A stretch of DNA of 5,121 nt, taken from assembly GCA_902803725.1 (NCBI GenBank), contig CADCRD010000173.1, positions 1-5,121 of the forward strand. The letters run 5' to 3'. The notes below the pieces were generated by a model, which was given only the letters and a program-made list of their open reading frames with translations, made no database searches and was not told where the DNA came from. Position numbers and translations under genes: made by a program. This document shows, piece by piece, positions 1-5,121 of this stretch (its first letter is position 1; each line of letters opens with the position of its first letter). The DNA is from an uncultured Eubacteriales bacterium. GTDB lineage: Bacteria > Bacillota > Clostridia > Peptostreptococcales > Anaerovoracaceae.

Positions 1-229
1 TTCCCCGAGCCTCAGCAGTCCCGTGCGCCGGCAAATCATAAGCGATGGCTCCGAATCCGGCCTGCGGCAGATCATGCAGCATCATCTGCGCCGTCGCACT
101 TTCCTTGCTGCTGCCAAATCCATGAGTGATAATGACAAAAGTTTCTGCATCATCCGGATACATCAGCTCGCACGGAACCTCAAGATCTTTCTTCGACTTA
201 ACCGTCGGTTTTTCATGATTGAAAGACAT
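1..229 (-). CDS. Alpha/beta hydrolase, N-terminal 76 codons (partial)
   Basis: The visible part encodes the start of an alpha/beta-hydrolase-fold protein, probably a serine hydrolase of the esterase/aminopeptidase type. What is seen: a beta strand FVIITHGFGSSKES (residues 31-44) holding the His-Gly pair that normally forms the oxyanion hole, then an amphipathic helix, then the strand AIAYDLPAHG (61-70), the usual second conserved strand with its D-x-P-x-H-G turn. The nucleophile elbow G-x-S-x-G, the acid and the catalytic His should lie beyond the left edge, so activity and substrate cannot be judged. There is no signal peptide, so it is probably cytoplasmic. The ATG at 229 follows AAAAAGGAGA, with AGGAGA five bases from the start. 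It begins 27 bases after the tex stop with no hairpin between, so it is probably translated from the tex transcript. The fold is fairly certain; the specific function is unknown. Confidence 0.82.
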   Translation of the reverse strand, partial: MSFNHEKPTVKSKKDLEVPCELMYPDDAETFVIITHGFGSSKESATAQMMLHDLPQAGFGAIAYDLPAHGTAEARG

Positions 230-256
230 GTTGGTCTCCTTTTTATTTTTTGATTT

Positions 257-2431
257 TTACACGATCATCGTCAGTGAGATCTTCTGCTTGTCCTGATCCA
301 CTGACAATATTCTGACCTTAACAGTATCTCCGACAGATACGACATCCATGGGATGATTGACATAACCTCTGCTCATCTGTGAGATGTGAACCAGGCCGTC
401 CTGTTTGACTCCGATGTCAACGAACGCGCCAAAATCGACTACGTTACGCACCGTGCCGGTGAGTTCCATGCCCTCTTCAAGATCTTCAAAGCTTCTGACA
501 TCATTTCTGAATATGACCGCAGGAGCATCATCTCTCGGGTCGCGTCCCGGCTTTTTGAGTTCCTCTATTATGTCGGCCAGTGTTGGTCTGCCAATACCCA
601 GTTCAGCTGCCATTTTCTCAAGACTCTCCGACTGCTTCAGTGCCGGATACGCCTGGAATATTTTTTCGTCAATATCTTTTACACCGCCGCCTGCGATATC
701 TTCTCCGCTGATACCGATCTTGTCCATCATTGTCTTAGCCGCCTTGTACGATTCCGGATGGACGGCCGTTGAATCCAGCGCTTCTTTGCCACCGCTGATC
801 CGAAGGAATCCTGCACACTGTTCGAATGCTTTCGGCCCCAGCTTTGCGACCTTGAGCAGTTCTCTGCGGCTCTTAAAACTGCCGTTTTCTTCACGATAAG
901 CGACGATGTTCTTCGCGATCCCCATATTGATTCCGGCCACATACGACAGCAGCGACGGCGAAGCCGTATTCAGATCAACACCCACTCTGTTTACACAGTT
1001 TTCAACCACTCCGCCAAGAGCTGTATCCAGAGCTTTCTGATTGATATCATGCTGGTACTGGCCCACACCGATGTGTTTAGGATCGATCTTGACCAGCTCT
1101 GCCAGCGGATCCTGCAGTCTCCGGCCCAGCGACATAGCGCCTCTTGTAGTAACATCGAGATCAGGATATTCCTCTGCCGCCAGCTTTGACGCCGAGTATA
1201 CCGAAGCACCCGCCTCATTGACGATCGTATACTGAATGTCCGGATAATTCTTTCTGATGAATCCCGCAATGACCTCTTCAGTCTCCCTTGAGGCTGTCCC
1301 GTTTCCTATAACAATGACATCGCAGCCATATTTATCTATGATCTTTTTGAGCGTTCTCTCCGTGCCCGCCACATCATTCTTCGGGGCCGTGGGATATATA
1401 GTTGTATAAGCGACCAGCTTGCCGGTCCCCGTCAGAACAGCCACTTTACACCCTGTTCTATATCCCGGGTCGATGCTGATCACCTTCTTGTTCTTCACCG
1501 GAGGCACCATCAGCAGATTTTCTGTATTCTTTGCAAAGACTTTTACCGCATCGGTCTGTGCGCGCTCTGTCAGGATGTTTCTCATCTCCCTTTCCACAGA
1601 AGGAGCGATCAGTCTCTTATAAGCGTCGGCGATAGTCTCTCTTATCAGTCCGGCAAAGATGCATGCGGGGTTTCTGACCATGTCATCCTCGATGAAGTCC
1701 GTGATGATACCCTCATCGATATCCACCCTGACCTTCAGTTTCTTTTCCTTTTCGCCGCGATTAATGGCCAGTATCCTGTGATTCGGTATCTTGCTGATGC
1801 CTTCGCTCTTACCGTAATACATATCGTACACGGTTTTTTCCTCAGGATCGGCAGCTTCTGTTGCAATAAGTCCCGCATTGTATGTTTTGTCTCTGATCTC
1901 GTCTATAAGATCTGCATCTTCCGCGATCATTTCAGCAATGATGTCACATGCACCGGCCAGTGCATCTGATGCAGATTCAACTCCCTTTTCGGGATCTATG
2001 AAATCCTTTGCATAGTCTTCCGGTACACCGTTTTGTGTCTGCTGAGCTGTCATCAGCATGGCCAGCGGCTCCAGGCCTCTCTCCCTGGCTTTCGATGCCC
2101 GGGTCGCTTTTTTCTTTTTGTACGGCTTGTACAGATCTTCAACCCTCTGCAGGACTTCCGCCTTTTCAATCTCATTTTTCAGATCTTCCGTCAGCTTTCC
2201 CTGCTCATCAATGAGTTTTAAGACTTCCTCTTTTCTCGCCTCAAGATTTCTGAGATAAGCGAGCCTCTCATCCAGCTCTCTTAATGTCACATCAGTCAGC
2301 CCACCTGTAACTTCTTTCCTATAACGCGCAATGAAGGGAACCGTGTTCCCTTCATCGATGAGCTGTATCGTTTTTTCGACCTGTCCGGACCTGAGCCCGA
2401 ATTCTTTTGCCAGTTTTACATTGATGTCCAT
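257..2431 (-). CDS. tex: Tex family S1 RNA-binding protein (transcription accessory protein)
   Basis: Tex is a conserved cytoplasmic nucleic-acid-binding protein related to eukaryotic Spt6. In Bordetella and Pseudomonas it affects transcription and toxin or virulence gene expression, but its exact molecular role is still unsettled. This 724-residue copy matches the length of Gram-positive members and appears complete. Seen in order: a helical N-terminal Tex region (about 1-195, with VPFIARYRKE at 31-40); a YqgF/RNase H-like domain (about 315-455) with ISIDPGYRTG at 318-327 and IGNGTASRE at 375-383; a helix-hairpin-helix segment (about 484-545, VGVDLNTAS then INMGIAKNIVAYREENG); and a C-terminal S1 domain (about 652-722, GTVRNVVDFGAFVDIGVKQD). 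The start MDINVKLAKEFGL fits the family. Its ribosome site is weak: AAGGGA at 2443-2448 sits 11 bases from the ATG, which suggests modest or coupled translation. It lies 46 bases after the surface-protein stop, with no clear promoter or terminator between. Confidence 0.97.
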   Translation of the reverse strand: MDINVKLAKEFGLRSGQVEKTIQLIDEGNTVPFIARYRKEVTGGLTDVTLRELDERLAYLRNLEARKEEVLKLIDEQGKLTEDLKNEIEKAEVLQRVEDLYKPYKKKKATRASKARERGLEPLAMLMTAQQTQNGVPEDYAKDFIDPEKGVESASDALAGACDIIAEMIAEDADLIDEIRDKTYNAGLIATEAADPEEKTVYDMYYGKSEGISKIPNHRILAINRGEKEKKLKVRVDIDEGIITDFIEDDMVRNPACIFAGLIRETIADAYKRLIAPSVEREMRNILTERAQTDAVKVFAKNTENLLMVPPVKNKKVISIDPGYRTGCKVAVLTGTGKLVAYTTIYPTAPKNDVAGTERTLKKIIDKYGCDVIVIGNGTASRETEEVIAGFIRKNYPDIQYTIVNEAGASVYSASKLAAEEYPDLDVTTRGAMSLGRRLQDPLAELVKIDPKHIGVGQYQHDINQKALDTALGGVVENCVNRVGVDLNTASPSLLSYVAGINMGIAKNIVAYREENGSFKSRRELLKVAKLGPKAFEQCAGFLRISGGKEALDSTAVHPESYKAAKTMMDKIGISGEDIAGGGVKDIDEKIFQAYPALKQSESLEKMAAELGIGRPTLADIIEELKKPGRDPRDDAPAVIFRNDVRSFEDLEEGMELTGTVRNVVDFGAFVDIGVKQDGLVHISQMSRGYVNHPMDVVSVGDTVKVRILSVDQDKQKISLTMIV

Positions 2432-2477
2432 TTATGTAATTGTCCCTTCAATTTCTGAGTCATCTTCTTGTCTCGTT

Positions 2478-3803
2478 TTACTTAACATTAACAGTCAGTG
2501 TTTTGCCCACTCCGTTCTGAGCATAAGCATATATCCTGCAGGTGCCGGCCTTAACTGCTGTGATCTTTCCCTTGCGGGTCACAGCTGCAACTCCTGTATC
2601 GCTGCTCTCGAAACGAATCTTCACGTGTCTTACGACCTTCGTCTTTTTGAAAAGCACCGGACCGTATTTTAGTTTTACAGACTCGCCTGCGGACAATGTC
2701 AGACTGCGGACATTCTGATATTTGCTGCCTGCTCTGACCTTGAGGAACACGCCTTTGTAGACTGACTTTTTCTTGTTTCCCTTTGGCGAGATGTGGACTG
2801 TCTTCGTGGTCTGCAGCACTCTGCCCTGTGCGTCATAAGCAACAACGACGAATTTGTAGTATGTCTTCTGCAGTTTTCTCTTGATCTTTTTTACATTGAA
2901 TCTGGTGCCTGTAACTTCACCGAGTTTTATCATCTTGTATTTCTTGCCGCACTTAGTTCCGTAGACACCGTACCTTGATGCGCCGCTTACGGGATTCCAT
3001 TTGAGAACGATCGCCTTTTTTGTTCTCTTTGCTGCCTTCAGCATCATTGGAGCAACTTTAGTTCCAGCCATATCAGCATCTGCGGCTCTTGAAAGGATAT
3101 ATTTTTCAGCAGCAACTTTGTCTGCGCCTCTGCCGACCGGGCTGCCGCCCTCTCCGTTTTTAGCTGCGGTCTTTGGTATTGCAACAGTCCTTGTCGCATT
3201 ACATCCCGTACATGTGTATGTTCTTACTCCGTCAGACTGAGCAGTAGGCTGTTTTGTGATAACGCCGCTGTCCCATGTGTGTTCAACATTTACATTGAAT
3301 GCCAGAGCCAGGATCTTTGACCCCTCATAATAGCGCTTTGTTGCCGGCTTGATCGTTTTTCCATTTACTTTAAAAGAACCTGTGTATTCACTATAGCCTT
3401 CGCCACTGACAGGTTTTGATGCAAATGAATAACTATCATCGGCTTCCAGATATATGACTGCATAATATGATTTGCCGCCCTTCAGTTTCCCTGTGTATTT
3501 TTTATCATTTTTATGTACGGGTCTTTCATACCAATAACCCGGATCGGTCTTGCTTACAGTATATCCTGCATCCTGCTTTACACTGATAGCAGGAGCTCCC
3601 TGATAACCGCACTTCGGCTCAGTGAAAGACAGATCCACTGCATCTATCTCTTCAATATGTACGTCAGTATCTGCTGCGCTGACCTTATCTGCCATACCTG
3701 CCACCGGCATCATGGATGTCATTACAGCCAGACACAAGGCCATTATCATGGCGCGTATCTTTGCTTTTCGTTTCGTTGAATTATCCTTTGAAATCTCTTT
3801 CAT
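2478..3803 (-). CDS. Secreted multidomain surface protein with Fn3-like and BIG2 domains
   Basis: A 441-residue exported protein, probably an adhesin-like or cell-envelope protein; its ligand is unknown. Seen: a long basic N-region and hydrophobic core (about 13-36) followed by VSAAD at 41-45, which fits signal peptidase I cleavage near residues 43-44. Next comes a beta-rich domain (about 48-172) with repeated Tyr/Trp and Gly turns. A short module follows, HTWDSG at 175-180 through TYTCTGC at 195-201 with one Cys-x-x-Cys, of the type often seen repeated in clostridial surface proteins. A linker follows (about 211-250), then a fibronectin-III-like domain (about 251-340, LKWNPVSGASRYGVYG), and a BIG2-like Ig domain (about 361-441, FESSDTGVAAVTRKGKITAV). 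There is no LPxTG motif, S-layer repeat or C-terminal membrane anchor. The C-terminal half is very Lys/Arg-rich, so charge-based wall attachment is possible (inference). The start is the ATG at 3803, chosen over an in-frame TTG at 3833 because of its GGAGG. Confidence 0.9.
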   Translation of the reverse strand: MKEISKDNSTKRKAKIRAMIMALCLAVMTSMMPVAGMADKVSAADTDVHIEEIDAVDLSFTEPKCGYQGAPAISVKQDAGYTVSKTDPGYWYERPVHKNDKKYTGKLKGGKSYYAVIYLEADDSYSFASKPVSGEGYSEYTGSFKVNGKTIKPATKRYYEGSKILALAFNVNVEHTWDSGVITKQPTAQSDGVRTYTCTGCNATRTVAIPKTAAKNGEGGSPVGRGADKVAAEKYILSRAADADMAGTKVAPMMLKAAKRTKKAIVLKWNPVSGASRYGVYGTKCGKKYKMIKLGEVTGTRFNVKKIKRKLQKTYYKFVVVAYDAQGRVLQTTKTVHISPKGNKKKSVYKGVFLKVRAGSKYQNVRSLTLSAGESVKLKYGPVLFKKTKVVRHVKIRFESSDTGVAAVTRKGKITAVKAGTCRIYAYAQNGVGKTLTVNVK

Positions 3804-3808
3804 GATAT

Positions 3809-3813
3809 CCTCC
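3809..3813 (-). promoter_or_regulatory. Ribosome binding site that fixes the surface-protein start
   Basis: On the minus strand GGAGG lies five bases before the ATG at 3803 (CGGAGGATATCATG). The longer in-frame alternative starts with TTG at 3833, has no comparable site at proper spacing, and would add ten charged residues (MKEWNKTEDI) before the signal peptide. The ATG is therefore preferred. Confidence 0.85.
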
Positions 3814-3870
3814 GTTTTATTCCATTCCTTCAAAACTTTTCACACTTTTATGCCCGCAGGATCATATTCT

Positions 3871-3918
3871 TCAGCCACCGCCATTATATCTGAACTGTTC
3901 TTTCTTCCATGATGACAT
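3871..3918 (-). CDS. Possible 15-codon leader ORF in the surface-protein 5' region
   Basis: An ATG at 3918 follows GGAAAGGAAAAAC, a purine-rich stretch with AAAGGA six bases away, and opens a 15-residue frame MSSWKKEQFRYNGGG ending in TGA at 3871. It lies between the predicted -10 box (3942-3947) and the true start at 3803, so it would be translated from the same mRNA. The peptide resembles no family I recognise and has no run of a single amino acid that would suggest attenuation. It may equally be chance; an overlapping ATG at 3910 gives an even shorter frame. Confidence 0.25.
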   Translation of the reverse strand: MSSWKKEQFRYNGGG

Positions 3919-3941
3919 GTTTTTCCTTTCCGAGCCACGCT

Positions 3942-3947
3942 ATTATA
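3942..3947 (-). promoter_or_regulatory. Promoter -10 box for the surface-protein gene
   Basis: The minus strand reads TGGTATATAATAGCG, giving a perfect TATAAT. The TGG just upstream could serve as an extended -10 if the box is read as TATATA. At 17-bp spacing the -35 position (3965-3970) falls on TTTTTT, the T tract of the preceding terminator, so there is no consensus -35. Predicted transcription start is near 3935, giving a leader of about 130 bases. A second TATAAT at 3883-3888 has a poor -35 and is a weaker alternative. Confidence 0.55.
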
Positions 3948-3963
3948 TACCACTCACCGCAAT

Positions 3964-4032
3964 AAAAAAAGACCTTATTTGAGCCTTTATGAATACTCAC
4001 AGAGACGACACAAAAGGTTCACAAAAGGTCTT
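3964..4032 (-). terminator. Rho-independent terminator after the macrodomain gene
   Basis: On the minus-strand transcript, two 20-base arms (4032-4013 and 3988-3969) pair at 17 of 20 positions. The outer eight base pairs AAGACCTT/AAGGTCTT are perfect, and a seven-T tract follows directly at 3970-3964. The loop is 24 bases. It begins six bases after the macrodomain stop codon. The T tract exists on one side only, so termination should be for the leftward transcript. The stem has few GC pairs and a large loop for a terminator, so its efficiency is uncertain. Confidence 0.8.
4009..4029 (+). repeat. Tandem direct repeat CACAAAAGGT within a terminator arm
   Basis: The 10-base unit CACAAAAGGT occurs at 4009-4018 and 4020-4029, an 11-base period. 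The opposite terminator arm holds a matching degenerate pair, GACCTTATTT (3971-3980) and GAGCCTTTAT (3981-3990). Each stem half is therefore made of two similar blocks, which would allow alternative pairing registers. Confidence 0.75.
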
Positions 4033-4038
4033 CATTTG

Positions 4039-4536
4039 TCATTCGCCGAGAAGCATTCTGTAACGCTCAGCATCGTCCCTGCTGAATGCAGTCAGTGTCA
4101 CATCCATGTCATGCTTCTCAAGAAATGTTCTGATCGTATTTATTGCGATCTTTGCCGCCCTGTCCTTAGGAAAGCCATACACACCAGTCGATATCGCCGG
4201 AAAAGCGATCGTCTTAACGTTGTTTTCTGCCGCAACCTTAAGACTATTTGCATAAGCGTTTTCCAGCAGCTGATCTTCATTGCTGTTTCCGCCGTGCCAG
4301 ACCGGACCTACTGTGTGTATGACATATTTTGCCGGCAGATCATACCCTCCTGTTATTTTGGCTTCTCCTGTTTCGCATCCATTTAATGTTCTGCACTCAG
4401 CCAGAAGCCCTTTACCCGCTGCCCTGTGTATTGCTCCGTCAACACCGCCTCCGCCCAAAAGCGACCGGTTTGCTGCATTTACTATCGCATCCACTTTCAA
4501 AGAAGTTATATCTCCCTGATAAACTTTGATTCCCAT
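4039..4536 (-). CDS. Macrodomain protein, O-acetyl-ADP-ribose deacetylase type
   Basis: A complete stand-alone macrodomain of 165 residues, close in size to E. coli YmdB. Proteins of this MacroD-like class bind ADP-ribose and hydrolyse O-acetyl-ADP-ribose or ADP-ribosyl-acidic residues in the cytoplasm; some also influence RNase III. Seen: the N-terminal strand IKVYQGDITSLKVDAIVNAAN (3-23, in two adjoining blocks), the catalytic loop SLLGGGGVDGAIHRAAG (25-41) with Asn20, Asn23 and Asp33 in the positions used for ribose binding and catalysis, GYDLPAKYVIHTVGPVW (64-80), and the phosphate-binding loop AFPAISTGVYGFP (111-123). All key residues are present, so it is probably active. The C-terminal strand reads TAFSRDD, where relatives commonly have F-D/E-x-x-D. 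The ATG at 4536 has GGAGG seven bases upstream. It has its own promoter and terminator and is probably monocistronic; no ADP-ribosyltransferase or sirtuin gene is visible beside it to suggest a paired system. Confidence 0.95.
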   Translation of the reverse strand: MGIKVYQGDITSLKVDAIVNAANRSLLGGGGVDGAIHRAAGKGLLAECRTLNGCETGEAKITGGYDLPAKYVIHTVGPVWHGGNSNEDQLLENAYANSLKVAAENNVKTIAFPAISTGVYGFPKDRAAKIAINTIRTFLEKHDMDVTLTAFSRDDAERYRMLLGE

Positions 4537-4559
4537 TCACGCACCTCCAATAATTATCC

Positions 4560-4579
4560 TGATGAGCTCTTTCTCATCA
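4560..4579. promoter_or_regulatory. Inverted repeat over the macrodomain transcription start (possible operator)
   Basis: A perfect 7-bp inverted repeat, TGATGAG (4560-4566) and CTCATCA (4573-4579), is separated by six bases. It sits immediately downstream of the -10 box at 4581-4586 and covers the predicted start near 4574. It could be a repressor operator or a small hairpin at the mRNA 5' end. The position is seen; the function is inferred. Confidence 0.45.
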
Positions 4580-4580
4580 T

Positions 4581-4609
4581 ATTATAATACTTGTATTAAG
4601 CACTCACAA
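4581..4609 (-). promoter_or_regulatory. Sigma-A-type promoter of the macrodomain gene
   Basis: The minus strand carries TTGTGA (4604-4609) as -35 and a perfect TATAAT (4581-4586) as -10, with a 17-bp spacer. Predicted start is near 4574, leaving a leader of about 38 bases before the ATG at 4536. This is the best promoter match in the window. Confidence 0.75.
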
Positions 4610-4621
4610 CGATAAACATGA

Positions 4622-4698
4622 TTCATATGCCCGCCGGATAAGTGATATTTCATAGTATTTTATCTGAGCGGTTAGTTTTCATATCCGGACTGTGATAT
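4622..4698 (+). repeat. Imperfect direct repeat in the divergent promoter region
   Basis: Three blocks recur in the same order. TTCATAT, CCGGA and GTGATAT occur at 4622-4628, 4634-4638 and 4642-4648, and again at 4678-4684, 4685-4689 and 4692-4698. Spacings differ: five bases against none between the first two blocks, three against two between the last two. The right copy runs into the predicted -10 of the membrane-protein gene. It may be a duplicated regulator site or decayed promoter duplication. Confidence 0.45.
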
Positions 4699-4701
4699 AT
4701 T
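4693..4701 (+). promoter_or_regulatory. Extended -10 promoter candidate for the rightward gene
   Basis: TGATATATT gives TATATT (4696-4701, five of six to consensus) preceded by a TG at the extended -10 position. No good -35 is seen near 4672-4678. Transcription would start near 4708, leaving a leader of about 20 bases that includes the ribosome site AGGGGAGAAGG. Confidence 0.45.
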
Positions 4702-4726
4702 AATAACATATGAGGGGAGAAGGATC

Positions 4727-5121
4727 ATGGGCAAGCGATCTTCAAAAAAACGTCAACCAAAAAAGAAAAAAGCAACGACTCGTTCCGAGAAATATTATGC
4801 ATCAAAGAATAAAGCATCCGCGAAAAGAAAATTCAGGCTGAAAAAACGATTCAAAGTGTTACTGATCCTTTTGCTGGCAGCGTTGTTTGTGGCAGCCGCT
4901 GTAATGCTGTTCGAAAAATTCGATCCCAACCGGCAAGACTACGCAGAAAAAGAAAAAGGAAAAAAGGAAAAAATCATACTGCCGGAAACTGAACGATCCT
5001 CTTATTTCGCCGGATTACTCAGGGAACAGGAATTCAACGTTATAGCCCGGCATCCGATCGATCTTGATACTGCGCTGGTCTCTTTTCTTGAAAAAAGCAG
5101 ATCGTCATCCGTTCCGGAAAA
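4727..5121 (+). CDS. Lysine-rich single-pass membrane protein, N-terminal 131 codons (partial)
   Basis: I do not recognise the family. The frame is open from the ATG at 4727 to the window end. Seen: a strongly basic N-terminus (21 of the first 43 residues are Lys or Arg, one acidic), one hydrophobic segment at about 44-62 (LLILLLAALFVAAAVMLF), a charged Lys/Glu stretch (about 72-82, EKEKGKKEKI), then a more ordinary domain beginning ETERSSYFAGLLREQEF. The charge pattern predicts a cytoplasmic N-terminus and an external C-terminal domain, with the hydrophobic segment acting as an uncleaved anchor. AGGGGA lies eight bases before the ATG and AAGGA three bases before it. The gene diverges from the macrodomain gene, 190 bases away. 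The external domain is mostly outside the window, so function cannot be assigned. Confidence 0.85.
   Translation, partial: MGKRSSKKRQPKKKKATTRSEKYYASKNKASAKRKFRLKKRFKVLLILLLAALFVAAAVMLFEKFDPNRQDYAEKEKGKKEKIILPETERSSYFAGLLREQEFNVIARHPIDLDTALVSFLEKSRSSSVPE

Noticed and set aside
23..253. Plus-strand open frame of 76 codons at the left edge
   Set aside because: It is antisense to the alpha/beta hydrolase start, which has a proper ribosome site and conserved HG and D-x-P-x-H-G motifs.
241..256. T-rich stretch between tex and the hydrolase as a terminator
   Set aside because: On the coding (minus) strand it is A-rich, has no hairpin, and leads into the hydrolase ribosome site.
405..899. Long open frame on the plus strand (164 codons), and similar ones at 386-772, 1041-1235 and 2008-2258
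   Set aside because: All lie antisense to tex, whose protein matches its family along its full length. The products are low-complexity Ser/Leu/Phe-rich shadows without domain motifs.
3804..3833. N-terminal extension of the surface protein from a TTG at 3833
   Set aside because: The ATG at 3803 has GGAGG at five-base spacing; the TTG has no comparable site, and the extension is a charged stretch before a normal signal peptide.
3804..3935. A riboswitch (for example cyclic-di-GMP) in the surface-protein leader
   Set aside because: No conserved riboswitch core or stable multi-stem structure could be recognised by eye; only short palindromes such as CATGATGACATG are present.
3979..4386. Plus-strand open frame of 135 codons overlapping the macrodomain gene and the terminator
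   Set aside because: It runs through the terminator hairpin and antisense to conserved macrodomain motifs, and shows no family features of its own.
4039..5121. Macrodomain gene as the antitoxin of an ADP-ribosylating toxin-antitoxin pair (DarTG-like) or part of a sirtuin-linked system
   Set aside because: The macrodomain has its own promoter and terminator. The adjacent genes are a secreted protein and a divergent membrane protein with no ADP-ribosyltransferase motifs. Its sequence fits the YmdB/MacroD-like class.

Overview
This window looks like chromosomal DNA from a Gram-positive anaerobe of the class Clostridia, of moderate GC content. The evidence is consensus GGAGG-type ribosome sites, a Tex protein of the short Firmicutes length, and a secreted protein that joins an H-T-W-D-G...C-x-x-C module, a fibronectin-III-like region and a bacterial Ig-like (BIG2) domain. 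That architecture is typical of Lachnospiraceae and Eubacteriales surface proteins. I cannot name a genus from the sequence alone.

Four genes lie on the minus strand, read from right to left. They are a macrodomain (ADP-ribose-type hydrolase) gene at 4039-4536, the secreted surface protein at 2478-3803, the transcription accessory/RNA-binding protein gene tex at 257-2431, and the first 76 codons of an alpha/beta hydrolase at 1-229 that runs off the left edge. One gene points right: a lysine-rich single-pass membrane protein starting at 4727 and cut by the right edge.

The macrodomain gene forms its own unit. It has a good sigma-A promoter with an inverted repeat over the predicted start site, and a long imperfect hairpin with a seven-T tract after its stop codon. 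The surface-protein promoter begins right behind that T tract, so terminator and promoter are packed together in about 90 bases. No terminator is visible between the surface protein and tex (46 bases) or between tex and the hydrolase (27 bases), so these three may be co-transcribed. No functional link between them is evident beyond position.

The 190-base region between the macrodomain gene and the rightward membrane-protein gene is a divergent promoter region with an imperfect direct repeat. There are no RNA genes, CRISPR arrays or mobile elements. I found no convincing new multi-gene system. The points most worth a second look are regulatory: the repeat-built terminator, the operator-like repeat at the macrodomain start site, and a possible short leader ORF before the surface-protein gene.
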